A stretch of DNA of 64,000 bases, from positions 1,984,001 to 2,048,000 of the forward strand of contig JALGAS010000002.1 of the NCBI GenBank assembly GCA_023078685.1. Reading direction: 5' to 3'. Position 1 is the first letter of the stretch. Each line of letters opens with the position of its first letter. The notes below the pieces were generated by a model that was not told where the DNA came from, searched no databases, and saw only the letters and a program-made list of their open reading frames with translations. The translations under genes and the position numbers were made by a program. The DNA is from Neopestalotiopsis rosae (taxonomy: Eukaryota; Ascomycota; Sordariomycetes; Amphisphaeriales; Sporocadaceae). Below are positions 1-12,839 of the stretch, in pieces.

Positions 1-146
1 AAGCATAAGGTTCGAAAAATAAATAATAAAAGTCTGATTTTTATAAATAAAATAAGCAGATAAATATTGCTATATATTATTTTAGCCTTAAATAGGCTTA
101 TTTAAGCTATATTAAATAAATTATTTTTATAAAACCGTAAATTTTA
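1..146 (+). repeat. Copy A of a ~220-bp dispersed repeat, cut by window edge and by an LTR insertion
   Basis: This stretch is nearly the same as 14580-14720 on the same strand and as the reverse complement of about 12845-13010. All share the run from AAGGTTCGAAAAATAAATAA to TTTTATAAAACCGTA. Differences between copies are mostly C-to-T or G-to-A, as RIP produces. The copy is cut at its left by the window edge. Near its right end it was split by the solo LTR at 147-618; the repeat appears to resume at about 624. Confidence 0.75.
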
Positions 147-618
147 TGTTTTAAGGTCTGATTGGGTAATCATATACCTTAGGCACAGGGAAGCGTTCAA
201 CTATAGGATTCGTAGAATCGTCTGGTATAAGCTGGAAAACGTGGTTATATTGAAGCTTAAGGAGAGAAAGAAAGTAAACTAATTATAAATAAAATAACTC
301 CCTTTTATACTTATAAAACCAACTAATAAGAACATTCTGGAATATATTATTAATTAAGTTGATTTATAATTAAGTTAATTAATAATACGGTTGATTTATA
401 ATCAAGGAAAGTGGTGGAATACCATAGAAGGTATTTAGGTGGGGCTACCCTATAGTATCGCCACCGCAATGGCCACCACTTAGTGGGGCTTTACCGAACG
501 TTAAAGATATCGTTAATAACCGATATCTTTACAGCCTTTATAGTTATTATAACGATTTATATATCGTTATAATGCTAATTTTATGCACTATCCGATGCTG
601 TATAACATCCGTGCAACA
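147..618 (-). mobile_element. Solo LTR of the copia family (472 bp), target duplication TTTTA
   Basis: The element starts TGTTTTAAGG and ends GTGCAACA, and is flanked by TTTTA at 142-146 and 619-623. It matches the solo LTR at 8848-9319 along its whole length and the LTRs of the element at 5939-12272 in reverse complement. No internal element sequence follows, so it is a solo LTR left by recombination between two LTRs. It carries fewer RIP-type changes than the LTRs of the full element, which suggests a younger insertion. Confidence 0.9.
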
Positions 619-623
619 TTTTA

Positions 624-3600
624 TTATATACCTTTTAAGCTAAATAAGCGTTTTTATAAAGCTTATAAAATACAATTTAGGAAACTTTATTATTATAATT
701 ATTTATAAAATTTAAAAAAGCTTTTTTTTTATATTTTAGCTAATTTTTTCTTTTTTTTATAATTTACCCTTTATTATTAAACCGCTATATTTAATTATTA
801 TAAGCTTTTTTTATTTTTTTAAGCTTTATTTTTTAAATTTAGCTATTTATAATTATTTTTTATTATGCTTAAAAATAAATCTCCCCGTAAAAAATCTCGT
901 ATTTAGCATAAAAGTCCTAATTAGCGTCCCGCTAGCATTCGTCGTTCCTTTTTTATAATTATACCTTAAATAAATATTTTAAACTTTTAATTTTTATAAT
1001 CGGCTTTTAAAATTTAAGCTGCTCCTTAATTTAACGTTTTTATCCTTTTTAATATTTCCTTTTTTTAAAATTAAATATAACCTTTTTTCCCTTTTATTAA
1101 TTATTTTAAATTTTTATTTTTTTACGGTTAAAATCCTGCTTTCGGTGCAAATTTCTAATAATTAAGGTATAATTTATATTTTTAATTTTTTCCTCCTAAT
1201 TAATTACTTAAATTTTAAAATAACCCGCTTATTTAACCGGATTAATAATAATAATATTAATAATAATTTTAATATTATTCTTGCGCTTTTTTTATTTATT
1301 TTTAATTTTATTAATTTAAAATTTAAAAATCGCTTTTATAACGCTAATTTAATATTAATTAATTTCGAATTAATCGTAATATTTTTATAAAAGAAATCGA
1401 TTTAATAGGTTTTATTTCCTAAAATTCTTAATTTTATATTTAAAATTTTAAATATTTTAATTTTCGTAAAATTTTATTTCGCGATATTAATACCGTCTTT
1501 AATATAAATCGTGCTATTAAATCTTTTAATAAGCGCGCTAATTAAAATTATAATAATAATCGTTTTCGCAAAAAAATTAAATTAATTATTAAAGTTATTT
1601 TTAAGCTTTTTATTTTTAATTTTTAAAGCTAAATATAAAGCCGTCGCTAATATTTATTTTTTAATTCCGATTTTTTTATTTTTATTTTTTATATTAATAA
1701 TTTTATTTCTTAATATTTTTAAAATTCCCGCTTTTAAGCCTGCTTTTTGTAAGCTTTTTATTATTAAAACTCTTTAAAATCCTTAAATTAAAATATTTAA
1801 ATTTATAAATATTTAATAATTTTATTTAAAATATATTAAAAATATTTTTTAAAAACGTAATAATAAATTATATATTATTAATTAAAAAAAGGTATTTATT
1901 AACGTTATTAATAGCATAAAAAGCTATATACCCTTTTAAAACCTAAAATTTTTAATTATATTCAAATATTTTATAAATACCGTTTTTATCCGGAATATAT
2001 TAAAGGCTAATTTAAAATTAGCCTTAAAACCGCTTTATAATTATATTAATTTAAAAAAGGAGAAATTATATAATTAGCTATATAAAAAAAATAAATTAAA
2101 AAATTAGAAAATAAAAAATCCTCCTCCGACAATATTATTTTTGCTTTTTAACCTAAAAAACGCCTTTTCCGAAATATACGCAAAATTTAAAAATAATAAA
2201 TATAAAAATAAATAAAACCTAAAAAGGGATTCGAAATTTATAAAAAAAAATATTTATATTTTTTATATTTTTTATATATTTTTTCTCGGCTTTTAAAGCC
2301 TTTTATTATATTTTTCGATTATTTTTCGGTTTTTTAGCTATATTTTCGATAAAATTCCGATTTTTCGGCAATATTTTTTTATATTTCTTTCGAATATTTT
2401 CGATATTTTTAATAATATTTCGGGGCAATTTTTGCTATAAATAGCTTAATTAAAATTATTTTTTATTTTAAATATTATTAATTTTAAATTTAAATATATA
2501 ACGAAACGTTTAAATTTTTATTATAAAAATAATTTTATTAAATTATTTATTAATATATAATCGGTTTAAAAATATAAAACCGTAAATAATCCTTTTATAT
2601 ATTTTTATTTTAATTATATATTATTTAAATTAATATAGCGAAATTTAATAATAATTTTTATAGCTTTATATAATATTAATCGGATAATTTATTAATTATT
2701 ATAATAAATATTTTATAATTCTCTTAAATTTAATCGGAAATTTTTATAAAAACGCTTATATATTATATTCTTTTTTAAATTTCCGATAAAATGGAAAATT
2801 TTGCTTTTATAAAGCTAATTATAATTATAGCTTATTTAAAGGCTTTTTAAATTATTAATTTTTTAAAAAATATAATAATATATTTTTAAAAGCTTTTTTT
2901 AAATTTAAAATTATTAGCGAAGAAAATATCGCTAGCGATTAAAAAAACTTAAATTTCCGTATTTTTTTTATATTAAATTCCTAAATACCGTATTAAAAAT
3001 AAATATTTTAATATTTAAAATTTATATTTAAAATAATATAAATTAAAATTTATTAAAAATAAAAAAATAACGCTATTAAATATATAATATTTAAACGGAT
3101 AATAATCGCTATATATAAAATATATTTTATTAGCTTTTAATACCGTTTAATTTCCTATTAAATTATAAAATTATTAAATTTAAATATCGAATCGCAAAAT
3201 AAAAATATTATTAAAAAGTATAAATTATTATTAATATTAAATTTAACGCAGATTCTTTTAATATAAATATTATAAAATAATATTATAATTTCTTTTTACG
3301 ATTTCGCATAATTCGGATATTTAAAAATTAAAATACGTTTTTTTTTATTTTAAATTCGTATTTTCCTTTAATATATTTAATAAGCTAATTTGCGATATTT
3401 TTATATTTTTTATTATAAAAAATTAAAATATTATTTATATAAAAAATAAGGAAAATAATTTTATTAAAATTAAAAAATAAATAAGGCTTTTTATTTAAAG
3501 CTTTTATTTTTAGCTATAATAATATATTATTAAATTTTTTATATTAAAAAACTTTTTTTTTAAATCCGTATAAAGCTTTCCGGAATTTTCAATATTTGCC

Positions 3601-5938
3601 TAAAATCCTAAAATTTTTTAATAATTCGCAAAATATAAAATTTATATTTTTTTATAATATATTTAAAAATACTTTTATTATATTAAATTATTTGAATTTT
3701 AAATTAAATTTTATAATTATAATTATTATAATTTTAAACGATTTTGCTATTAAAATTAAAATATAAATATTTTCGATATTAATATTTTATAAAAATCTTT
3801 TTAGCGATAAATCGTATTTTAAATTTAATAAAATAATTATTTTTATTAAATTTATAAATTTATATTTATATTAATAATATAAGCTTTTTAAATTATTTTT
3901 ACCGATCGGTTTTTTTTAAATATTTTTTAAAATTAATATTTAAAGCTTTATATATATTATTTAACGAAAATTATTATTAAATTTATATTTTTAAAATTAT
4001 AAATATTTTTTTAGCAAATTTAATATTTAATAATATTAATATAAATTTTTTTTTAATTTTTCTTATTTTTTTAATAAATATTTTTATATTATTTAAAATC
4101 GGTTTATAGCTTATTATTATAAAAGCAATTATATAATATAATATTTTATATTTTTTAAATTTATTTTTAAAAAAATAGCATAAAAATTTCCGTAAAAAAA
4201 TTTAAAAAGGATTAATTTCCTAAATAATAAATATTTTATAATTTATTTTGCGAATAAAATAAATCCGATTTACGAATCGATTTAATGCTTTCCGCACCCG
4301 AATAAAGCGCTTAAATAATTCTTTTTATTTAAATTAATATTAAAATATTTATTTTTATTAAATATTTTATTTTTAATATTAATAACTTTAATAATATTTT
4401 TATTTTAAAGCGTGCTAATTTTTTAAAATTAATATTACGTATTAGGATTTTTAATTTAAAAACTTTTAATATTTCTTTTTATAATTTTATAATATTTAAA
4501 AAAATATCGTTTTCCGAATTTTTACCTTATTAAATAAAAAATTCTATAAATTTTAATAAAAATAACTAATTATTTTTTATTTCGTTTCGTTTATTAAAAT
4601 ATATTTTACGGTAAAAATATTAAAAATTAGCTTTTATATTCGCTAAAAAAGCTTTTTTATAATTTTATTTAGCTATTCCGGTCTTAATTTAAAATTTAAG
4701 CGTTATTTTTAAAAATAATATATTTAAATCCTAGCTTAATTTAAAGCTTTATAAAGCGTTTAAAAAAACTTTTAAGGGAATATTTAAATTTTAATTAATA
4801 AAATAACCGGTTTTATCGTTAACCCCGGGTTATTCCGTAATTTATTAAAAATTATTAAAAATATCCTTTATAGCTTTTTTACCTTTTAAATTACGTAATT
4901 TTATAATAATACCTAATTTTTATAAATTAAATCTTAATAATAAATTATTTTTAATTAAAATAATCGTTAGCTTTTTAATTTTATTAACGATTTCTCGGCG
5001 TTTTTTTTTAAAAAAGCAATTTATTTCTCTTTATTTTATCCTTAATAAAATTATAATTCGTTAAATTTAATATTATATATTATTATTATTTCGTTATTTA
5101 ATAACATTTAAATTTTATATATTTAATTTAATTAATATTTAATTAAATATCCGATATAAGCTTTATATTCGGTTTTTAATTTAATATCTCTCGGATTTTA
5201 TTTTTTTTATTTTATTAATAAATAAATAAAATAATTATATACGTAAATATTATTTTAATTTAAACGTATATTTTTAAAAAGTGCTTTAATAAGCTTGGGA
5301 AAATATTATTTAAAATATTTTTAAAATTAATTATTAAAGGTTTTATTTAATAATTTAAATTTATTTAATTAATTTAAGCTTATATTATAAAAATAAGCTA
5401 TAGCTTTTAATGCTTTACCCTAAAATTTTGCAAGGAAATTCGCTTTATTAAGCATTTTAATAGCTTTTTGCTTTAATTTTTTATTTATTTTCTTTATACC
5501 TTTATATAATTTATAAATATAAAAAAAGCTAATTTAAAGTTTAATCCCTTTTCTCCTAGCTTATTTTTAGAATTTGTTTTTTACGAATGCTAATTTTAAT
5601 TTTTTATTAATAAATAAAATAGCGATATTTATTTTATATTATTTTTTAATTTAAATAACGAATTCCTAAATAATTTAAATAAAAATTAAATTTTCTTTAT
5701 TTTTATAAGCCTAATAAAATATTTCCTAGCTTATTTTTCTTTAAAAATTACCGCTTTTATAAAATTATTAAATGCTTAATCGTAAAAAACTAAATTTATT
5801 AATATTTTTTTAAAAAATCGTTTAAATCGATATTTTTTCTCTTTTTTTTAAAATTATTTATAAAGCTAATATTTTAGCGTACGCCTTATAATTTAATTAT
5901 TTTATTTTATTAATAATTATATTTTTAGCTTTAAAAAC
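624..5938 (-). mobile_element. Heavily RIPed copia-like retrotransposon relic
   Basis: The region is extremely AT-rich and has no usable reading frame. Reading the minus strand through the stops gives fragments that resemble a copia reverse transcriptase. The clearest is around 3350-3450, where a YINN-type box is followed by KYIKGKYEFK and then FLNIRIMRNRKKK; this is the order expected for the YVDD active site and the stretch after it. Fragments at 4200-5600 are compatible with integrase or gag parts but are too degraded to assign. No LTRs of its own were seen. The boundaries are simply the neighbouring LTRs. The assignment rests on pattern only. Confidence 0.45.
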
Positions 5939-6408
5939 TGTTGCACGGATGTTATATAGCATCGGATAATGCATAAAATTAGCATTATAACGATATATAA
6001 ATCGTTATAATAGCTATAAAGGCTAAAAAAATATCGGTTATTAACGATATTTTTAACGTTTAATAAAGCCTTATTAAATAATAGCTATTGCGGTAATAAT
6101 ATTATAAAATAGCCTTATTTAAATACCTTTTATAATATTTTATTATTTTTTTAATTATAAATTAACCGTATTATTAATTAATTTAATTATAAATTAATTT
6201 AATTAATAATATATTTTAGAATATTTTTATTAATTAGTTTTATAAATATAAAAAGGAGTTATTTTATTTATAATTAGTTTATTTTTTTTCTTTTTTTAAG
6301 CTTTAATATAATTACGTTTTCCAGCCTATATTAAACGATTTTATAAATTTATAATTAAACGCTTCCTTATGCCTAAAATATATAATTACCTAATTAAACT
6401 TTAAAATA
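5939..6408 (+). repeat. 5' LTR of the copia element
   Basis: The repeat begins TGTTGCACGGATG and ends ACTTTAAAATA. Compared with the solo LTRs, whose equivalent end reads AGAACA, it shows many G-to-A and C-to-T changes. It is the most degraded of the four LTR copies in the window. The primer-binding site just downstream (from 6409) is not recognisable. Confidence 0.88.
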
Positions 6409-6574
6409 AATTATAAGCCCGGTCCGGTATAATATTATATTTAAATACCGGATTTTATAATCGAAAATTATAAACCACGCCCGAAACGGTTATTTTTACC
6501 CGTTATAGCTATATAACGGCTAAAAGGTTAATTTTTAAATTTCGGAAACGCGTTATAATAGCCGATTATAAATA

Positions 6575-6668
6575 ATATATTATATTATATTATATTATAT
6601 TATATTATATTATATTATATTATATTATATTATATTATATTATATTATATTATATTATATTATATTAT
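6575..6668. repeat. (TATAT)n pentanucleotide microsatellite
   Basis: About 19 perfect copies of a 5-bp TATAT unit lie about 170 bp inside the 5' LTR of the copia element. Imperfectly similar sequences flank it: the phrase TATAATAGCCGATTA occurs on both sides, near 6555 and 6764. This suggests a local duplication around the microsatellite in the untranslated leader of the element. Confidence 0.85.
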
Positions 6669-8847
6669 AAGCTATATACCTTAATAAAAAATATAAATCG
6701 AAAATTATAGCCGCTTTCCCAAACGAGCTATAAATTATTTAATATAAATTTCGGAATTCCGCTATAATAGCCGATTACTATATTAGGAAAGCAGCGTTAC
6801 CCGTTTTACGGATTATTTATACGATATTTTATCGTATATTTAAAGGTTTTTATTTTTATTTCGACGAATCCTTTATCGTTTTTAACGATTTATATATCGT
6901 TATAACGGGAAAATTTAGGCAAAATAAATAATATTATACGTGCTTTATCCGGTTGCTAAATATCGGAAAAATAAAAAATTTTTAGTTCGGATAATTAAAA
7001 TACGTAAAAATCCACTATATAATTATATATAAAGCTGCTAAATATAAACGGTTTTTTCGAAAAACCTAAAACGTATATCAGTATAACCGAAATATAAAAA
7101 GCCCAAGCGTTACTTCTAATTCGTTAAAATTTAACGAATGAACCGTTAAATTTAATTTTTAATAAACTTAATCCGTATAAAGCTCTATCGATTTTATAAT
7201 TAGCTTATTAAGGCACCGGTCCCGTCCTTCGATAACAACTATACCTCGAATTCCATATTATAAAATTCGAGAATTATAATTCGTTAAACGAGTTTATTTC
7301 TAATTTTAAAAGCTATTTATCTAAGCTTTTAAACGTTAAGGCAAAAATCGACGATATCGATTAAAAAACGATTTTTATAGCCGCCCTCTAATTAGCCTAT
7401 TTTATATAGGCAAATCGTTAAAAAAATACCTTACGGTTATTTATACCCCTTAATTTAAAAAATCTAATAACCGATATATTAAACGAAAACCGACGGGATC
7501 CAAATTCGGTAATAAGAAATTCTTATTTTATGGGTAATAAGAATAAGTCCCGAAATTCCCGGATTAATTAAAATCGATAAGAATCTAAAAGCGGAAAAAA
7601 ACGGTAGAATTCGAATAAATCGAATAATTCGAATAATTCGAATAAATCGAATAAACCGAATACTTCGATTTCATCCACCCGTTCCTCGAATAAATTACAA
7701 AATCGAGGAAAACCACTATATAATTCCGAAAAAACTACCGAAAAAAAATCATTTTATTCTTTTTCGGATATTCCGAATAATCGGAAATTTAATACCGTTC
7801 CACGAGATTGGTAGCTATACGATATTAGTTTTTCGAAGCATATTGCGAATAATAAGAAATTATTCGTCGAATTTACCGAAAAAACCGGTTTATTACCGGT
7901 TATTACGGGTAATAAAAAAATATTTCTAAAACAAAATAGGAAAAATCGTTTTTTTATTTCAAATTAACCGGGAAATACGTAAAATTACGTTATTAAACGT
8001 ATTTTATATTCCGGAATTTCCGCTAAATATTATATCCGGCTAGCTTTATTATTAAAAAAATAATATTTTAAGCGGGAATAAATTTTGCGATTTTAAAAAT
8101 CGTCCGTTTATTACGTTAAATTAAGGAAAACGTAGTTTCTTCCTTTACGTAGCAAATAAATCGGAACCCGATATAGCTTATTTAGCTATAAATTTATTAA
8201 AAATAATAAAAAAAGCCCGTATATTCGACGTGGCTTATCCGGAACCGGAATCGGTAAAAAAATCCGATAATTTTATAAATTTCGAAAAAATCGAATTATT
8301 AAATAATAATTCGAATTTCCTTATAATTACGGAACGATAGTATAAAATCCTTAGTCACCCTAGCTTCGATATTTTAGCTAAAATAGCTAAAATAACTATT
8401 AATATATTAAAAGGGGAAATAAAAAAGGAAGATTTCTATTGCGAATCTTGCTTTTCGGGTAAAATTACCCGTAATTAAGCCCGTATTAATCCTAATCGGG
8501 CAAATATATTATTATATCGAATTTGCATCGATATAGTATATATTACCTTATCTAGCTATTTCGGTTATAATTATATAACCGGTTTTACCGATAATAAAAC
8601 CGGCTTTTATAACGTGGAGTTTTCTAAGGAAAAATCTAAAATATTCGATATCGTTACTAAGAAAATCGAATATTATAAAATATAATTCGGTCGATACCCG
8701 AATATAATTCGCATAAATAACGGTAGGGAGTTTTTCCCGGTTAAATTAAACGATTATTTAACCGGAAAAAGGATTATTTTCGAATTTATTACTCCGTATA
8801 TACCGGAATAAAACGGTATTACCGAAAAGACGAATCGAATAATAATC

Positions 8848-9319
8848 TGTTCTAAGGTCTGATTGGGTAATCATATACCTTAGGCACAGGGAAGCGTTCA
8901 ACTATAGGATTCGTAGAATCGTCTGGTATAGGCTGAAAAACGTGGTTTTATTGAAGCTTAAGGACAGAAAGAAAGTAAACTAATTACAGGTAGAATAACT
9001 CCCTTTTATACCTATAAAACCAACCAATAAGAACATTCTGGAATATATTATTAATTAAGTTGATTTATAATCAAGTTAATTAATAATACGGTTGATTTAT
9101 AATCAAGGAAAGTGGTGGAATACTATAGAAGGTATTTGGGTGGGGCTACCCTATAGTGTTGCCACCGCAATGGCCACCACTTAGTGGGGCTTTACCGAAC
9201 GTTAAAGATATCGTTAATAACCGATATCTTTACAGCCTTTATAGCTATTATAACGATTTATATATCGTTATAATGCTAATTTTATGCACTATTCGATGCT
9301 GTATAACATCCGTGCAACA
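8848..9319 (-). mobile_element. Nested solo LTR of the same family, target duplication TAATC
   Basis: This 472-bp LTR starts TGTTCTAAGG and ends GTGCAACA. It is flanked by TAATC at 8843-8847 and 9320-9324. Removing it and one TAATC restores continuity of the integrase reading across the junction. It lies opposite in orientation to its host element and is the least RIP-mutated copy in the window, so it inserted after the host element. Confidence 0.95.
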
Positions 9320-9780
9320 TAATCGAAAAAACCCATACGGTTTTTATCGATTTATAACTCCCGAAAAATTTTTAGGAATTCGTTATAAAAGCCGTTATTT
9401 ATTTAGTAAATATTACGGCTATATCGTCCGGTTAGCTTATTTTTTACTAGGAATTTTACGATTATTTCTGGCTATAACGGGATAATAAGCCTAACGTATC
9501 TATTATTTATACCCTTAAAACGCCTATTTTAATATATAAATTAAAAAAAAATCGGGTTATTTCCGATAAATTCGGTAATATTACCGAAAACGGAAAGATA
9601 ATCGGCTATAATGGTAATAAAATTTATTACGTTTATATTGCCGATCGACCGTATAAATCACGAATTATACGGACCTTTTATATTCGATTATTACTAGAAA
9701 ATCGAAAAAAAGGGGAGAATTCACAGGATTCGGATAATCTTCAGAATTTACATAATTCGGAGAATTCACAGCATTCTAAT

Positions 9781-9850
9781 AACTTTCGAACCACCGTTCC
9801 GGGGAATCGAACCTCGAACCCTACGGCAAAAGCCGCAAATATTAACCGTT
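9781..9850 (-). other. tRNA-like sequence inside the copia element
   Basis: On the minus strand this segment reads like a tRNA. It has a TCCGACT 5' arm, a D-loop-like AGCGTAACGGTTAA, an anticodon-arm-like TGCGG/CTTTTG/CCGTA, and a T-arm CGAGG/TTCGATT/CCCCG. The anticodon loop is one base short (six), the D-stem is poor and the 3' acceptor strand does not pair well with the 5' strand. It overlaps the linker between integrase and reverse transcriptase. I regard it as a tRNA-like relic or chance similarity, not a working tRNA gene. Confidence 0.4.
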
Positions 9851-11793
9851 ACGCTAAGTCGGATAATTTAACCATCGGTTCATTTAAGAACGAAAGTCAA
9901 GGGATTAATAGCCCTTATAACCTCCGGTCAAGGGAAGAATGCACGGCCATGGATATCGACCGACCGAACCTACCCGGTACCAGCGAACGGCCGAACCTAC
10001 CCGGTATCAGCGAACGACCGAACTTACCCGGGAACACCGAATCCGATACTATTTCGAATATTCCGAGATCGAATATCGAAGTAATCCTTCCGAAACTTAC
10101 GGAAGAAGAACGAGATAAATTCGTTAAATACGACGAATTATTCGCTGATATCTCGTATTATTCCACGATCGATAACGGCTATACTAAACCGAAAACGCTT
10201 AAATAAGCGTTAAAAACGCCGGAAAAGGAAAAATGGCTGCAAGCTGCCTACGAAGAATTTCGGCAATTTATACGAAAAGGGACTTTTTAAGCAATCGATC
10301 GTAATAAAATCCAAAAAGCCGGTAAATACCTATTTACCGTTAAATAGGTTTTTAAAAGAAAAACCGATAAAAACGGTAATATTAAGCGGTATAAGGCAAA
10401 ACTAATGGTACGTAGATTCAAACAACGATACGGTATCGATTATTTCGAAACCTTCGCTACGAGAACAAAATCCACTACCTAGAGGCTTTTATTAGCTCTC
10501 TCTACATATTACGACTAGGAAATCGAATAAATCGATATAATCGGTGCTTTCCTAAACGGGGAATTAAACGAAAAAATATTTATTACCCCGATAACCGGAT
10601 TATCCGACTTCTTTGCCGAAAATCCGGAATTAAATAATTTCGGATAGAAAAACGATAATACCCAGGCTATATTATTAAAAAAAGCACTATACGGCCTTAA
10701 ACAAAATCCACGTTAATAGCAAATCATACTAAAAAACGCTTTAAAAAAGCTCGGATTTAATCCACTTATTTTAAACGAATTAGCGTATTATAATAAAAAT
10801 TCTAATATTTTTATTATTATTTACGTGGATAATTTCCTGATTTTTAGTCCTAATTTACGGAAAATTAACTAATTAAAACAGGATATTTCGAAAAATTTCG
10901 AAATAAAAGACCTAGGACTAGTCTCGTATTTTCTCGGTATATAAATTAAAAAAAACCGGGAAAAAAAAACCATTCGCATTAATTAATTAATTTACCTTAA
11001 ACGCCTATTAGAAATTAACGGTTTTTCCGATATAAAATTATCTAATATACCGCTAAATCCTGGTTTTCCGAAATCGTTATATATTAATAAAACTAACGAA
11101 AAACCGGCTTTTTCGGAATTTATCCACCGATACTAGCATTTATTAAATAAATTAATATACGCTATAATATAAACTAGGCCCGATTTAGCTTACCCCATAT
11201 CATTTTTAGCTAAATTTATGCAAAACTTATCGAATACTTCGATAAAAAGGGTAATAAGGGTTTTTAATTATATAAAATCCTATTTTTATTTTAGAATTAC
11301 TTATAACGGGATTATAAAACCCGGATTAATAGGATATTCCGATACCGATTTTATTAGGGATTACGAAACCCGTAAATTTACGTCCGGTTATTTATTTATT
11401 TTAAATAACGGACCGATAAGCTAGAAATCGAAAAAGCAATTTACGATTTCCTTATTAACCACCGAAACCGAGTTTAACGGGCTAAAGCAGGCTACCCGGG
11501 AGGCTATATAATTAAAAAATCTCCTTAAAAAATCGGTATTAATATTAATACCGTATTAATTAAAGGAGATAATACAAAAGCTATTAATTTAGCTTATAAC
11601 CCCGAATATTATTAAAAAACGAAATATATTGCTATACGGTATTATTACATCCGCTAAAAAGTCGAAAATTAAAATATTTATATCGAATATATATCGACGA
11701 ATAATATTCCAGCAAACGGCTTTACGAAACCACTTCCTAGGGATAAATTCTAAAAATTCGTAAAATTATTAAATTTAACCGATATTATTTAAT

Positions 11794-11801
11794 AAGGGAA
11801 A
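11794..11801 (+). other. Polypurine tract of the copia element
   Basis: AAGGGAAA lies directly against the start of the 3' LTR, where second-strand synthesis of an LTR retrotransposon is primed. Its position supports both the plus-strand orientation and the LTR boundary at 11802. Confidence 0.75.
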
Positions 11802-12272
11802 TATTGCACGGATATTATATAGCATCGGATAATGCATAAAATTAGCATTATAACGATATATAAATCGTTATAATAGCTATAAAGGCTAAAAGAATATCGG
11901 TTATTAACGATATTTTTAACGTTCGGTAAAGCCCTACTAAATAATAGCTATTGCGGTAGCAATATTATAAGGTAGCCCCACCTAAATACCTTTTATAATA
12001 TTCCACCACTTTCCTTAATTATAAATCAACCGTATTATTAATTAATTTAATTATAAATTAATTTAATTAATAATATATTTTAGAATATTTTTATTAATTG
12101 GTTTTATAGGTATAAAAGGGAGTTATTTTATTTATAATTAATTTACTTTTTTTCTCTCTTTAAGCTTTAATATAACTACGTTTTCCAGCTTATATTAAAC
12201 GATTCTACGAATTTATAATTAAACGCTTCCCTATGCCTAAGGTATATAATTACCTAATTAGACCTTAGAATA
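11802..12272 (+). repeat. 3' LTR of the copia element
   Basis: The repeat begins TATTGCACGG (TGTTGCACGG with a G-to-A change) and ends CCTTAGAATA. It is followed by the target duplication AAAAC. It is less degraded than the 5' LTR: for example GGTAGCCCCACC is kept at 11971-11982. Confidence 0.9.
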
Positions 12273-12839
12273 AAAACTAACTTTTTTAAAGCCTTTAATT
12301 TTAAATATCCTAACCGTAAATATTATAAATTTTTATTTTTAAATTTAAGCTTAATAAAATTTTTAAATTTTTAAAATTTGCGTTAATTAATTATTTTAAA
12401 CGCAATAAAATAGCTTAAATTTATAACGATTTTTAATAAAATACCGCACGGGTAAAAAAAACGTTTATATATTAAAAGAAAATAAAATTTTCTTTTTTAA
12501 CTAATTTAGCTAAAATATAAAAATTAAAAAATCCTTTCTTACGGAATATAATATTTATTCTATATTTTTATATTTTATATTTTTTAAGCTTAAATTCCGA
12601 TATAATATTAATATAAAAATTTAAAATATAAGCTATATTTTAAAGAATTAAATTAATAAGGTTTTTATTTATATTTTTTAAGACTCCTTTTATAAATCTT
12701 TTTCCCTAAGCCTTAACTTTCAATTTTAAAATACTAATTTTAATATATTATCTAATTATATAAATTATAATTCCAGGCATAAATAATTTTTTATTATTAA
12801 TTATATGCATAAAATTATAATTATCGAGTAAAATATAAT

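Larger units (their letters stand above)
7000..11790 (+). pseudogene. RIP-inactivated copia gag-pol
   Basis: Conceptual reading through stops shows an Asn/Ser-rich gag-like segment (about 7610-7700) and a protease box near 7815-7850 where the expected DTG reads DIS. Next come an H-CxxC integrase zinc finger (about 8350-8450) and an integrase core with RINNGREF in place of an expected Asp. The reverse transcriptase (about 10200-11000) has YVDN in place of YVDD, and a YSDTDF...TRKFTSGY RNase H segment lies at about 11330-11390. All the altered catalytic residues are explained by G-to-A or C-to-T. The frame is interrupted at 8848-9319 by a solo LTR. The longest surviving open stretch, 9949-10206, is the Pro/Asn-rich linker between integrase and reverse transcriptase. 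Confidence 0.85.
5939..12272 (+). mobile_element. Ty1/copia-type LTR retrotransposon, full length but inactivated by RIP
   Basis: Two direct LTRs (5939-6408 and 11802-12272) enclose an internal region, and the whole is flanked by the 5-bp duplication AAAAC at 5934-5938 and 12273-12277. A purine tract abuts the 3' LTR. The internal region reads on the plus strand in the copia order: gag-like Asn/Ser-rich part, protease, zinc-finger integrase, reverse transcriptase, RNase H. Every domain contains stops, chiefly TAG where Trp or Gln is expected. A solo LTR of the same family is nested at 8848-9319. The element cannot be autonomous. Confidence 0.92.

Noticed and set aside
9156..9485. 109-codon open frame at the LTR/integrase junction
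   Set aside because: It is a chance fusion of the nested solo LTR with the tail of the integrase; neither part is a gene of its own.
9781..9850. A functional tRNA gene
   Set aside because: The anticodon loop has six bases, the D-stem is weak and the acceptor strands do not pair; it lies inside a RIPed transposon. Kept only as a tRNA-like feature.
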